From Setophaga petechia (taxonomy: Eukaryota > Chordata > Aves > Passeriformes > Parulidae): a stretch of 64,000 bases of DNA. The position numbers were made by a program, and so were the translations under genes. Under the pieces are notes generated by a model. That model was not told the DNA's origin and did no database searches. It was given only the letters and a program-made list of their open reading frames with translations. Within the stretch, counting starts at the first letter, position 1, and each line of letters starts with the position of its first letter. Location: positions 12,836,503 to 12,900,502 of the forward strand of contig JANCRA010000007.1 in assembly GCA_024362935.1 (NCBI GenBank), read 5' to 3'. Below are positions 1 through 13,066 of this stretch, in pieces.

Positions 1-480
1 TTGACAAGAATTAATTTATTAATTTGAACATTATATGCATTGCTTAATATCTTAGATTTTGATGCTTAGTTTTGCTAGTGCTGTCAAAAATAAGTTGTTT
101 AGCAAATCCTACCACAAAAAGGGCTGTAGTTGTGTGTTTTTAAAATCCTTAAACCTGGATAGAGAAGAGATAAACTAATCTGATCTGGACAAAATGTGTA
201 TCAGTAAATCATACAGTATTTTTCTTTTGTTTTTATGAAACTGCCTAATAAGAAACACATTTTGAAATGGGGTGTTCTATGAAGTTTTTTCTGCATAGCA
301 AAGAAATTGTGTAACAGCTTTAGGCCTTAATATCCTCCCTTAATTCTGCCTGTTATCACCACTGAAAATATATGTTGCTTTTCTGTTACTGTAAAAGTTG
401 ATGAAAATGCATGTATCAATTCAGATTTATATCTTAAATGGTGATCATATTCCAGGAGGTTAAATAATTATAAACAAGAA

Positions 481-800
481 GTGCCAGCTTTAGTTTTTAA
501 GTACCTCTTGTATCTGCAATTTCTCTAATATTGCATCCACAATTATCAGGTTGAAAATTGAAATGGGATTTAGCAGACTTCTATTATTTTACCATGCAGT
601 TTGTGTCATACATGGCGATAGAACATGTTCTTTTCTGTTTAGGAAACTACCAGAAATAAGAGCAATGCTATGATTGCAATTCATCATTTCCAATTTGCCT
701 ACATTTGCAAAAAGCTGTTTGCTGCAATAATTATGTCTATAAAAAACCCAGCATTAATCTTTAATATCACCTTTCTAGCATACCTACATTTTTTACAAAA
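481..800. promoter_or_regulatory. candidate conserved noncoding element (homeodomain-rich)
   Basis: The stretch is AT-rich but not simple-sequence, and is dense in homeodomain-type words, for example TAATTAT at 728-734 and CATTAATC at 752-759. Several ATTGCAAT/TTGC-type words lie between 670 and 730. This texture is common in distal developmental enhancers of vertebrates. Conservation cannot be judged from one sequence, and AT-rich DNA produces such words by chance, so the call is an inference only. No target gene is visible in the window. Confidence 0.25.
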
Positions 801-1075
801 CTAATTTTTGAGTTTCAGTGGCTTAGACAGTAACATCTTACTCATACCTCTCTGATGTTCTTGCACATACAGAGTTCTCATTGACTTGAATGAAGTGAAA
901 AATGTGTAGAGAATAAATGTTAAAAGCAGTGCTCTTAATATAGCCCTGCTCTTAAATTATCATTGACAGTGCCATAAAAAATAAACACGATCTTTCTCTT
1001 TAAATAGCAAGGAAGGTAAGGAATGAGAGTGCTTTTCCTATCTGGTTTACAAGTGGTTGATTGCATGATATACAA

Positions 1076-1099
1076 ATATATATATATATATATATATAT
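1076..1099. repeat. (AT)12 microsatellite
   Basis: An uninterrupted run of twelve AT units, followed directly by gtatac. It is probably length-polymorphic, as such dinucleotide runs usually are. Confidence 0.95.
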
Positions 1100-1172
1100 G
1101 TATACAGATCTGTCAAAAATTTGTACTTATTTGTGTACCCAAAGGTATTGTACCTATGCTTGGTGACCATAG

Positions 1173-1202
1173 GGGTTTTTTTCCCCTACCAGGAAAAAAC
1201 CC
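1173..1202. repeat. short inverted repeat (stem about 11 bp)
   Basis: The left arm (1173-1184, GGG, seven T, CC) pairs with the right arm (1192-1202, GG, six A, CCC), with a one-base T bulge and a 7-base loop. The stem is dominated by A:T pairs. It may be chance or a remnant of a larger palindrome. It does not resemble a known RNA gene. Confidence 0.6.
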
Positions 1203-2179
1203 AATAATTTCTGGACCAGTAATATTAAAGATATATGATTCTATATGGTATTTTTCATATAGCTGGTGTAGAAATTATTAGATCTTTTAGAAAAAGTTAC
1301 ATTGTCTTTTTTCACCCATTATCACTATATCTCTATTTTAAAAGCCTATAAAATATAAACAGTGAGTTCCTTTGTACAAAGTGTGGCCTATACAAAATGA
1401 ATCTTAGTCCTTTAAATTGTTAAGAATGTTATTGACATGAATTCTCTCCCATGATGTCATCAGCCTAAACTCAGACCTATCATAGAGGTTTAATTTGCAA
1501 AAAGTATAGAATAATGGGGTATGGTGTCTATGTCTAGATGCAGTCTATGTAGACATTTGTAAATAAAGCACCTAGTTCACATTCTAAGATGTTGCTGAGT
1601 GAAGGAACCTTTGCCATTTTTCAGAAATCTGCTTAGGAAAGTAAACTCACAAATCCTGGACCTCATTTATTGCTTATGCCATTCCAGTTGTTAATTTAAT
1701 AAGGAGCAACAGAAGCCCAAGCTCGGAGCTCCAGCAAAGCATCTCTGTATTCAGAATTTTCAAACTGCTCTACCTGGTGTTTCTGCCAAGCACCAGTTCC
1801 ATCTACTGGTGTCTCGGCCCTAACTCTATTCAAATAATACTGTGCCACTGCCAAGCTCATTGAAAAACCTTTCTGACAACTCCTGTGAATTTCTGCACAG
1901 GTAAGGAACCCTTACCTCATGGTGATGTGCTGGGGAAAGAAAATGGGCAAATATCACTGTTCTGCAGTCAAGTTCCCATGCACTGGCACTACTTATCCCA
2001 GTTTCTGGAGACAGAGGAATGTCGCACAGTGTGTTTCCCAATTACATTGTACTTACAGAGGAAAATGCCAAGTGCTTGCTCACAGGAGTACAGACACATA
2101 TGTAATGGGAAGCTGTGAGTCTCTTACTGCACTGCATGTTTAAACCTGTGGCTGAAATGCATGGCATGGTCCATGTTAA

Positions 2180-2240
2180 TGGGGCCAACAGTGGGAGTCT
2201 TTCCACTGCCAACAGGGATCTTTGAAGCAGATCCTGTAAA
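2180..2240. repeat. possible relic of an ancient amniote LINE tail
   Basis: The stretch contains an inverted pair CAGTGG (2189-2194) and CCACTG (2203-2208) around a gagtcttt core, followed by a word close to gcagatcctg. I associate this arrangement (gggagtctttccactg followed by ggatc-rich words) with very old CR1/L3-like debris in sauropsid genomes. The match is by memory of the pattern, is short and degenerate, and could be coincidence. Confidence 0.25.
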
Positions 2241-5200
2241 ACTGAAGTGCCTTGAGAGCACAACTTCAAGTCAATAGGAGCAGTAGGTAATTGCTGTGGC
2301 TACTTGAGTTTGCATAGATTTGCTTCTGTGGTTTCATGCAGGATATGGAAGAAATCAGTGTCAAGCTGAGTTTAGTCCTTTCTTCTTAGTGCATAGCTTG
2401 GGCTGCCAGATCACGCTGCCCTGAAGCTGTCCCTCCCTGTGCTCAGATACACTGCAGCTTTGGCAGCTCTTTGCCTGCAAGACTGGAGCAACTCTCATGC
2501 CTCAAACATTTATCTGATTTGACTTCTGCCTTATGGTTGTGCAAGGATCTCCAAGGTGCAGAACATTTAAGGAATTCAAAGCTGTGATTTCTCCAGGTAC
2601 CAAAGGCTGACTAAGATGGCAATGAGGAACAAACTAGCATCTCTACAAAGTTGGAAAAAATGTAACTGTCTGGTTTTAGCTCCAAAATCTTAATTTTTTT
2701 AAAAAGGCAAAACAAACACAAACTTCTTGGAATTTATCTTCCCTTTAAAGTAAAGGTGAGATTTCAAAGAGCTCTGGAATTAAAGGAGATCACAGACCTT
2801 AGAAAATCCTAACATTCACTCTGAAAATGTTTTTGACAGTTGCTACATTTTACATTTTGTAGTAGGTTTTTGGATATTGTGAGGCAGCATGTAAATAAAT
2901 GTGTCTTTTCTCTATTGAACTGATATATTATCATTACTCAGTTACAGGATGAGAGGTTAATCTCCCCATTCTTGGAGGAATCTGACACCCTGTATGGGCT
3001 CAATTTTTCAGGTTCCACCATAGTTTTTGATCAGAATATACTTGGTGGCATTTAATCTGGTGCTGTACAGGCCTCTCCTATTTATGCTCCAATTCTCTTG
3101 GCTTAGAGAGTTACTGAAATATCCCTGATACAAATAAAGCAGTATTTGAATCACCAGAATGAGTATTCTTCTTGTAGAGGTAAAGATGAAAATATGGGAC
3201 ACATAAGAAAAGAAAACAACAAGTTTACATTTGGTAAGTTAGTGGTGTTAGTGAGATCAGTGCTGAACAGAACCTGTTAGCCTGTGTTACAAGGAGGGAA
3301 AAGGTGTTAAATCTCTGCTATATGTAATTGCTTTCAAACCATGTGTGGCACTCCAGAAAAAAAGTGTGTATGTCTAGCTCCTTCATTCTCTAGCTTTTAA
3401 ACACATTTAATTATGCACATTTCTTCACCTACACATAGTTCTATAAAGAATTGTAGCTTTTAGGTGTTCATTCTGCAAATACTTATTCACATACTAAAAT
3501 TCCACATTACAAGATACGGGATGAATGTGAGGCTCTGAAGAGTCCTCTTTATGCACAACATGCTGATTTCGTTTATTCCTATTTTTTCATTGAGAACCTG
3601 CATTAAACTATTGTAGATAATTTGGACTTGGCTTAGATTTTTAATTTTTTTTTTGTCACATGGAGCCACTTTGACAACTCCGTGATATTAAATATACTAC
3701 AAAATTTATTGCAGGCTGTTATTTTTTGTTCTCATATTCTTGAACTTAGCTGTGCCAAGTTTTCTTAGCATTTCTGAGATTAGCTAAATGTATTTTTTCA
3801 GATAATTTCTACTTTTTTTATGAAGACTTGCAGAAATCTTGCAACCAAAGTATAGTGGGCCATAAATTGGCCACATCCATCTTACCTCTGAAAATGTAAG
3901 CTATTTAAGTGTCTGAAAGATCAAAAAATACCCATTGTTCACTCTTTTGGAAATTCTCAGTAAGCTGTGCATGTCATGGATTCAAACCATTTATCAGAGG
4001 CAAATACCTCAGACAGCTGTAGATGTGTAGAGGGGATCCAAAGAGCCCTATTTTGAGAGCATGTTCCCAAAGTTCTTGTTTCAAAGCTGTGTCTAGAGTA
4101 ATGTGGCATTTATATCCAGTTTTTTGATAAACTGTGTGCTTAAAAAGAAGATACTGAACCCTAACATACCAAAGTAGGAACAGTTGGATAGTGAAAAAGA
4201 AAACAGAAAGCACCTAGTAAACTATGTCTGTGCCCCTTTCCTGTCTAGCACACTACTCGACATTACATTCCCAAAAGTCTGGAAGTCCAGCCAAGCCCAA
4301 GCTCCTCCTGCAGGCCCATGACTAAGCTGTTATTACTGTGCTTCAGTCTTTATATACTAATACAAGTTCAAATGGGTTTTTTCATCCCTGTGGGATGTCT
4401 GCAATGCAGACAGAGGTGATAAAGGAAAATACTCCAAGAGAATAATGCTTGCTTGGTCTTTGCAGTGGCCTTGGAGTCCCAGGTCCTGGTGATCGTTACC
4501 AATGGGCAGTGTGACACTTGGATCATCCACCACAGATTGGGATTGCATTTCATTGAGGTTTTCCAACTACTTTTTATTCACCTTTGAATCTCATTTGCAT
4601 ATCTAGATAATTTCAAGCCAACTGGCAACTAGCAACAAGGTAGATATCAGGAAAAGAATACTGTTTAAATGCAAAATGATAAACTACCCAGCATTTAAAC
4701 TGAACAAGGTTTTGGCACTAATAAAGCCTCCCCTGGCTCCAGGTTGAGCACAGAAATTCAGGGTAAAGTGGAGAGGGGAAAAATCAGTTTGAGGTCTCTG
4801 AAACTTGACTTGTGTTGAAAGGCTGAACAACCAGTGTTGTTCGTTCCCACAAAAAGTCACATTAAAATTTTGCAAATATGTGGAAAGCCTCACATGAAGG
4901 GCACAGGTTTTTTTTCCACAGCCACAGCTAATGAGTCCAGTAATGGCCTTCAGCTAAGCTGCTCTAACTGCAAGGACTTGAAGTAAACTGCTCTTGATCA
5001 TTGGAGGACTTTCAGAACAGTGTAGGTAGACATAAACCAAGATTTGCACTGGTGATCCTGCCCAGGGACAAGTGAGGAGAACATCCCAAAGCACCTCCCA
5101 GCCTTGTGTTTCTGCTGTTGCATATCTGCATGCTAATATTCACTATCAATTCACTATCTTAAACATGCAGAATTTATATTTAAAATTGATGCACAATAAA

Positions 5201-6956
5201 CTGGGTCCAAATCCTGTGCAAGTCACTGAAATTCATAAACTCATTTGAAGTAGACTGAACATAGCTATTACACTGGTCTAAATATGAACTATGTTTACTA
5301 ACAATTTAGTATTTGCTTAGTTTGCAGTAAAAATTCTGATAAACCATAATTAGGTGAGTAACTTTGAAATTAGTGCTGAGAGCATTCCTTTTGACGGGGA
5401 AGGTAAAATCTGGTTTCCAGCCCTCCACCAGCTGATTTATAGATAAGGTAAAGAGAGAGCTACCAGGTCAAACCACACTCATTTATCAATTCCTCATTTG
5501 CACTGATAAGAAGTGAATAATGGAAAAATAAGTGAGCCATTTTTAATCACTTCATAAAAGTATTTTGGTTTAGTGTGAAATATAGGTTATGGAATTTCCA
5601 TTCATGCTTGGAAGTGTTTGAGATCTGACTGGACAAAGTTGCAGTAAACCTGACCTGAACTCTGTGTTGCTCCTTCTTTGACCAGGAGTTGTACTTGGTG
5701 ACTTCCCAATGTCCCCATCAAATTTAATCATAGGGTTATTTATGAAAATTACCTAAATTTTCATGCTCTGCAATAAATGATCACTGTTCTTCAAGATCTG
5801 TCTCCCAGCCCTAGTATCTACCATAATCATTCCTCACAATACTTTTAAATAAAAGCATAAAAGTAGAAGCAAACAGGCATTTATTACAATATCAAATACA
5901 TAAAAAGGCCCCCCTAAACTTACCACCTGTCAAAATGTCCCTGCACAAACACTTTCTGTAAAAAGGTAGCTTCATTTCATCTATATTTAAAAATTAATCA
6001 AATAACTTTTTTTTTCTGAAGGAATTTTCTCCAGGAAAACATGCTTCAACAAGTTGTTCAGCTGAAAAAGCAAAAGTTGAAGCAAACACCTGAAGTGAAA
6101 GCTTTTCACTTTGCAATGGCTTGAATTTGTTTTGCAAGAATTTGTTTGTAAATGTTTCAAAAGCCTAATTTACCCAAAATGAAAAATTATGTCTTGGTGT
6201 TTCTGGTTTGAAATTCCAAAAATTTTCACATCTGCCAAATGTATAAATATTTCAACTGCCCTTCCCAGTTTTAACAGAACCTTGTTTCCCTGTTTCTCAA
6301 AAATGGAAATGTGTTTTCTGATAAACTACATGCCCAAATAGAGAAGGTCATCAAGGTCTGAGCAGAGGCTGGGATGGTGTCATGGAAATGGGAAACACTG
6401 GCTCTTGAGGAGAAAGTGACTGTCAGGGGTGTCAATGCTGTGTCTCTCCCTCCCTTTTCCTTTGAAGTTCCTGTCCAGAGGAGGAAGCTGGCAAGCAGCA
6501 AAAGCAGTGAACAAGGGCAAATGGCTGAAGGCAGATCAGCAGTTTCTGCCGGCAGCAGCCAAGGGTGCAGCTCAGCCCCTCCTTGCTTTCCTGCTTGTCC
6601 CAGGACAGTCAGTAGATTGTGAGGGCACAAATCCAGCCCAGGGGCCCCCTCTCATTTTCCTGCTGTCAGCATGTACCACACAGTCCTGCCTGTCCCTCCC
6701 ATTGTATCACTTCCCTCAAGAAATCAAGATACTAAATGGAAGTTAATGCCCATTCCATTTCCCTGCAATAGCACAAATACTGGTGGTATTCTACTGTATC
6801 TGGCTTTTACCAATAAATGTAGAAGGAACCTTACATAATTGGATATGTCTCCTTTCATAGCTATAAAAAGGTCCACCAGGAGATGTGACCGGAGTTTCTC
6901 AGGTAAATATTATCACCTGTGCCTGGTAGGATTGTAGATATCCTTCAGACTGCCTA

Positions 6957-6969
6957 AGAGAGAGAGAGA
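6957..6969. repeat. short AG dinucleotide run
   Basis: Six and a half AG units, continuing into an AG-rich stretch up to about 6985. It is below the length at which strong polymorphism is usual. Confidence 0.85.
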
Positions 6970-9239
6970 AGCAGGAGAGAAGGCAGCACTGCATGGGTCA
7001 GGAACACAGGACTCTGCTCTGTTGATACAGGGAATGGCAGCTTCATAGACATGAGGCTTGGGGTGAACTTAGTGTAGACTTCATTCCTTGACATTTTATA
7101 TTTTATACTATAACCTATCAGTCATGTTTCTGATAGAACATTGTTATTTAAAGAAGCATTTCTCAGGTTTGTGGAAGCTTTTTTTTAAGACCAAAAAAAA
7201 TAGGAAAAAGGTTTTAAGATATTTTTTCCAAATGTCCTTCATTTGGCAGGAAACCTAAAATGTTTGTATAGTAATTGGAGAAAACAATGAATAAGCCTTT
7301 ATTTCAGAGCCTGGTCAGTGCCAAATTATTAGCTAAAGCAATAAAGCCTATATACAGACACTTAAACTGAAACATTTGGGGATTTTAGCAGCAACAGCAG
7401 ACATTTTGGAAAAGATATAATCTTGATAACTAGTTTATCCTTAGATTTCTGACTGATTTTCCACAAGAAACTTGCTATTCAGTTTCTAACTCATTCCCTG
7501 TGTAGAAATGTACATAGGAGTACAGCAGCACCTTCTGAGATGTTCTGTATTATTGAACCCTGTAAATATTTTTTTTTTCATTTTGGAGAGAAATAACACA
7601 TTTCAACTAGTTTTCAACACAGTCTCAAGCTATAATCTTGGAAATGAGTTCAGAGTAACCCTGAGCATTTCCCAGGCTCAAAGGTTTCACATACAAAATA
7701 CTGGTTTCAAGTCCATTTCTAATTTTAAACCACATTGCAGGTGTGCAACTACAGTTAAAACTTTGCAACAGCCCAGGCAAACGAATACTTGCACCTGAAC
7801 CAGGCTGCCCACACCACCTGGCAGCCAGGAGCACCCTGCCCAGGTGCACACTCAGCCCTCCCAAACACTGCCCTGTCAGTCTCAGTGTCAGGAAAGGAGA
7901 CCCTCAGAGGGCTTCATGAGAGCAGAGATAGCTTCTGAGAGGATTTTATATACAAGTCATGTTTCTCTTATTCCTGATTACACAGTTGAAATAATTAGAA
8001 GAGCAAAAAGTGGGGAAGAGAAAGGCTTTTTCCAAATAAATGGCAAACAAGAAGACTTTCCTAGAAGATCAAAGAGGAGTCATCATTTAAGTAGAAAGGT
8101 GGCTTTGATTTAAATAGTTTTAAAAACCAAAATGTAATACTAGTCATTCCAGACCTGCATTTTGTATTTCCTCTATTTTCTATTTCTTCTATAGCAAGTT
8201 GGAGCTTTGCTACTTAAAACAGACTTGTGTAAACTCTAGCTAAGGAGATTCAATAGATCAGAATATAAAGACAAACCTCACTGCTGTCTTAATAAGTTTT
8301 CTCAAAATTCATGAAAAAATCTTCCTGTTATGTCAGCTGTCTCAAAGCCAGATTATCTGTACACTTTATGTGAGGATAAACCAGCACCCAAATGGTTGCA
8401 GTGGCTTTTGTGCTGCACTTGCCACTGGTCAAAATGTTTGCACAAAACATGAGAAGAAGGAAAATCAAATCAAGCCCATGAATTGTCCAGTTTCCTTGAA
8501 AAGAATTTCTTGTATAAATAAAGGCCTCATCCCTATCCTGAGATGTGTGATGGGAACTACATATTTACCTGCATGTCTCCTGCCACAGGCATGTACCTTT
8601 CTCAGGAAAGGTGGTACCTCTATCTCCTGAGGCAGCATAGAGTGCTGTTTCACGTATGAAACTAACCATACTGTGGTTTTACAGCATGCTAGTCATTTCT
8701 GCACTAGTGACTCAAAATTTCTATCAATTTTTAGCTCATTTAAGTACACTGTTGTATCCCATGTGATGTCATGTGGTCCTCAAATGTGTAGGTGTAGCCC
8801 TCAAGAGGGGATAGAGACCTGTCTCAATGCTATATGAAGTTTTCTTGAGGTGACTTACAGGGGAGTGTCAAAGCCTGACTTCATGTTTTTCTGCAGCTTT
8901 TTTTTTTCTTTCAGCTTTTCTCCAGTATCTGTAATCACACTGCCCTCTCAGCATTTTATAACTTTGTGATTTTGCTAGATTCCTTATCCTAGACTCATCT
9001 GATCTTCTAAAACATGACCAAAAGTTTCTTGTCCATCCCCCTTTCTCTGTGTGACCCAGACACAAATGATACTTAGAGTCTCCTCATTTTCTTAGAGCCC
9101 ATGGAAGACAGGGCTGTCTGACTAGATAGTGTGGCACTCGAGTTCTGGGAGCCAGAAGTCCTGCACTGGGAGGGAGAAGAAGGATAAAGTAGGTTGTCAA
9201 GGTGGATATTTTATGCCAGCAACTATCAGCCTTAGCAAA

Positions 9240-9540
9240 TATGATGAGCTCTTTTAGTCATCCTGGAGTTGTTGGCATAGCACCATGTACAGCACTGACA
9301 GAGTTACTGCTTCTATTGCTGTTTCTGCTGTTCTGCAGTGAAAGCTATGCTTATTAATAACAGTCTGACTTTTCAGCCACTGCTAACACTCCTGTTAAGC
9401 TTTAAAAATAGTGGTCTCGCTGCTGTTGTTTACAGAAGTGTCCTAAGCAGCAAGTCTTAACTGTAATTTTATGGTTGGTTTGTGATAAATTTCCTTTCAT
9501 ACGATTGAATTTCTTTAAATAGAAGATAGGAGACACTACA
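9240..9540. promoter_or_regulatory. candidate conserved noncoding element
   Basis: Balanced non-repetitive sequence with a forkhead-type word TGTTTAC at 9427-9433, a cttattaataac word near 9350, and closely spaced CAG-rich and AT-rich words. It stands out by eye from the flanks as complex sequence without simple runs, but nothing in a single sequence proves constraint. The call is inference, and ordinary intergenic DNA is the alternative. Confidence 0.22.
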
Positions 9541-12227
9541 AAATTACAAAGCAGTGGCATTAACATGAAACTACTGGAAAGTTTTGATTAGGGTCTTTTT
9601 ACATACTGACATATATAAGTAAATAATACAATGTTCTCCTCTATAGGTGCTTGTGGTAGAATAGACCCAATATTAGTGGGTGCAGATAATATGGCTGTAG
9701 TGCTTGTGCTGAGCTCACAATGTGACTCACATGTTGTGTTTGTTTGCAAAGTTGGAGAAAAGAAGGAGCATTTTTTTTCAGCATTAACGTAATTTTAACT
9801 CTCATCTGCTTTCTTCTGAGCTCCCATTCCTGATTCAGCACGCATGAGTCTGCTAATGAAATCCAGATGTCAGACGAAAAAACAATAAGCTCTCCCACCC
9901 TTCTGGTGGATCAGGTTTCTCAGAGAATGGAAAAAAAAAGAATCAGGAAAGATTCCTAGAATGTCTGAAACTTTAGATTTCAGTGTATGTTCAGAGAGCA
10001 GAGGGCAGCAGGGGGATGGTTTGAAGGTAAAATTGATAGCAAGTCAAGATTCTTGGTGCAAACGTGAGAAGAAATTGAGTGATTATGTTATCAATTACTC
10101 AGGCCCTAAACAGATATCCCAAAGTCAGTGCTCCTACTGAAGAATTACTGAATAATGAAATAATTTATTAATAACAAATAATTAAAAGAGGTGTGTTCTG
10201 TACTTCCAATAACAGTAGGATGCATCAAGGTTTGTTCTGACTCTGAGAGGCGTCTATGCCTAGACACATGTGAGGCATTGCAAGCTTTCCTCATTTCAGC
10301 TACATTTGACTTAAACCAAGTCAGAAAACGCTGCTTTGCTGCAGGAAGTTTCCTTTGTGACTGAAAGCAGAGTGGTTGACAGCAGTGGCCTCCTTTTAGT
10401 GGCCACACCACTCCCAGATCTGTCTGACCGTGGTGCTTGCAGATCTGGGCATGTTCTGCCTCTGCTGCAGGCCACTGGCCAGGCTACTTCTGATACAAAA
10501 GTCCTGAAGTCCTACTTGTTTGGATGTAAATCTCTAGATTTAGGGTTTTTAAATGGCACAGCTTCACATTTTTCAGTATTGCACTCTTTTCTGTAGAACA
10601 CTGTGATTAAACCTGTAATGATAGAGGTAAATCTTGCAGCTGTCCAATGGCACAGTTACTCATGGATGCTGCTCAGCAGTAGTTTAGTATCTGCACAAGC
10701 TCCAGAGCTCTCTGCTGTCAGACTGAGCAGAGCTGTTGAAATTTGTGCCTCCTACAAAGGGAGCTGCTCTGTAACTACAGGCCCTTCAAAGCACACATTC
10801 ACTACTATGGATTTGGCCCAGGTTATCAAGCTGTTCATTATTCATGAGCTGTTCTTATCTGAACTGTGGTCACAGTGGTCATAACTTGTGATGATGGATG
10901 GTTAAGAGCTGGGTCCAGTGTGCAGATTTTGCATTAGAGCCTGTGTTGTTTTAACCAGTTCCTCTGGTAGCTGTACACAGGGATTCAACGGGATGAATGT
11001 GCACAGAAACCACAGTGGGGACTAGTGGCAGAGTCTCTGCTCCTGAGGGAGGCAGGCCAAATGATCCTTTCATGAGGGATAAACACCACCTCAGTGCAAC
11101 CCCTTGGACCTTGCCATTCTTTTACAGGAGGAAGAGCAATATCTTATGAAAACATCGCTCTTCATAAACATTTCTTATCACATCTTTTCTTTTTGCCTCA
11201 TAGTCATCTCTCTTACAAGCCCCTGATACATGTGATGTCTGATAAGGGCCAAAAGCAGAAGCTATAGAGATAAGAGCCAGGGAAGTGAGAGAAGTGAGAA
11301 GACAGCTGTTGCCTGAAGACTACCAGCTGTTGAAAAACAAAAAAGGGGGCACTACAGAGCATCACCCTGAGGTAAATTAAATAAAGACTTTAGCTCTGAT
11401 CTCTGTTTGTGCAAAAAACCTTCTTTTTTCAGTAGGAACTGAAGACAGATAGAAGCAACCTTGGATGGTCAGGCTTCAGAAACTGGCTGTTGTCTCACTC
11501 CAGCAGAATTACTGGAGCACATACAGAGGGTCTGACCCTGCTGACCCCACGTTCTGTATCATGTCATACCTTCTCTTTATCTCATATCCATTTTTGAGAT
11601 TCTTTTCCAATCAATTACTCTCCTTATCCAGCTGCTAAAGGTAAATCCCTCATTTATTTTCCAGAGTATCTAAGATCAATATTTTGACCCATTCAGACTT
11701 CTTTCCAAGGTGCTTTCCATTGGTGTGAGAGAATTAAGGCTGAAGAATGGATGTTTAGCACACCAAAACAGATGGGAAATGGAAAGCACAGCTCTCATAT
11801 TCCTTGTATACAGTTCCCAGATACACAAGCCTTATCTAGCTTTTCCAAACTCAACCTTTTTCCATAATTTTCTCTTTTAATCTCCAGTGTCTCATGTCAT
11901 TCATCACTGCCATTTTATTAATCACTCTAGAAAAGATGTTGTTTATCTGCTTAGCACATCTTGCAAGTTAAGGTACAGTGGTTTCTTCTCTGGATATTTT
12001 AGCATACCTTGGGTGGTTATGTTACAGCAAGGAACGCAGCCAAAATGCAGTGAGCATAACTAGTTAAATGTATAGATTCAGACCTGTGAAAAAGCAATTT
12101 AAAGTTCTTGAAAAAGGCCAGATTACATTCTAGTAGGACTCTGTGTCAGACTTAGCTAGCAGTTGAATAACCAGCAGTAAATATTCACTGCCTCTTTGTG
12201 GAGTTGATTTATTCCATACTGATTCTT

Positions 12228-12240
12228 AAAAAAAAAAAAA
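12228..12240. repeat. A13 homopolymer
   Basis: Thirteen consecutive A. No upstream retrogene-like sequence was recognised, so it is not taken as the tail of a processed pseudogene. Confidence 0.95.
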
Positions 12241-13066
12241 TATCCTGATTCCTTCTTACTTAAGGTAGAGATAAATAACTGAATTTGGACACTGTAGAAA
12301 GTACCATACTGTACATGTCCATGAGACAGATCATCCGTCAGCTGATTTTTCTTTTAAGCCCTCCCTGACTCCTTGATTTACTGATGGAGAAAATTATGTG
12401 CACTGATCAGATAAACATCCAACAGAATACAGACCTGGAAGAACTGGTGTTCCACCACATATAAGCTGAGCCTTTTCTGCTAATGCAGTGTCACTTCATA
12501 GAGGCAGAACTGAACATCTAGCCTATAGAACAATATACTCTATTTTCATTTCATTTATGATCAATTTGTGGGAAAGGAGTCTGGTTTCAGTTGGATCTGA
12601 ACAGTCTGGTACAGTTTTAACCTGCAGTTGGGTTACCAGTATTCTAATATTCAGGTTTTTTTGCTTAACTATGGCTGGTTACTAAATTCCTATGATACTG
12701 TTGTTTACAGCAAAAACAGCATTTTTTGTTTTCCAGAAATACGGGAGTGGGAAATATGTTTGCTGAAATTTTTGCAAAAAGTGAAGACAGCTGAAAACAA
12801 TCCACTAAAGATCCGTAGATATTTAAAGAAGAAATTGTCATGCACTCAGTCACCTTCAAAATATAGTCTAATGTACTTTTGCATTCATATATAAATCAAG
12901 AAATGAGGTGCCTAGCACATCCATATTAAATTTCTAAAGCTGAAAACCCCCTGGTGTTTGCAAACCTCCTCACACTTTTCATACTAAATACCACTTCTAT
13001 TCTCCCTGTTACTCTTCAAAACACAGGTGCTTTACAGGACACCTTCCACATGACTCCAGAATATTA

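Larger units (their letters stand above)
1..13066. other. AT-rich noncoding stretch, no gene supported
   Basis: No coding exon, RNA gene or intact transposon was recognised on either strand. The longest open frames here are about 119 codons (minus, 6271-6630) and 105 codons (plus, 6429-6746). They overlap on opposite strands in a locally GC-richer patch and resemble no known family, so I read them as chance. Contents that can be named are the AT microsatellite and small hairpin near 1.1 kb, a degenerate LINE-tail-like piece near 2.2 kb, an octamer word ATTTGCAT at 4593-4600, a 13-base AG run at 6957-6969, and two possible conserved noncoding stretches described separately. CpG dinucleotides are rare throughout, as expected for methylated vertebrate DNA. 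Confidence 0.7.

Noticed and set aside
1890..1910. Good donor-like cag/gtaagg
   Set aside because: Upstream frames contain stops within a short distance and no matching acceptor was found.
6271..6746. 119-codon minus and 82/105-codon plus open frames over the same bases
   Set aside because: Mutual overlap on both strands in a locally GC-rich patch; no family resemblance.
12228..12240. A13 run as possible tail of a processed pseudogene
   Set aside because: No coding-like sequence precedes it and no target-site duplication was seen. The same holds for the other A12-A14 runs in the window.
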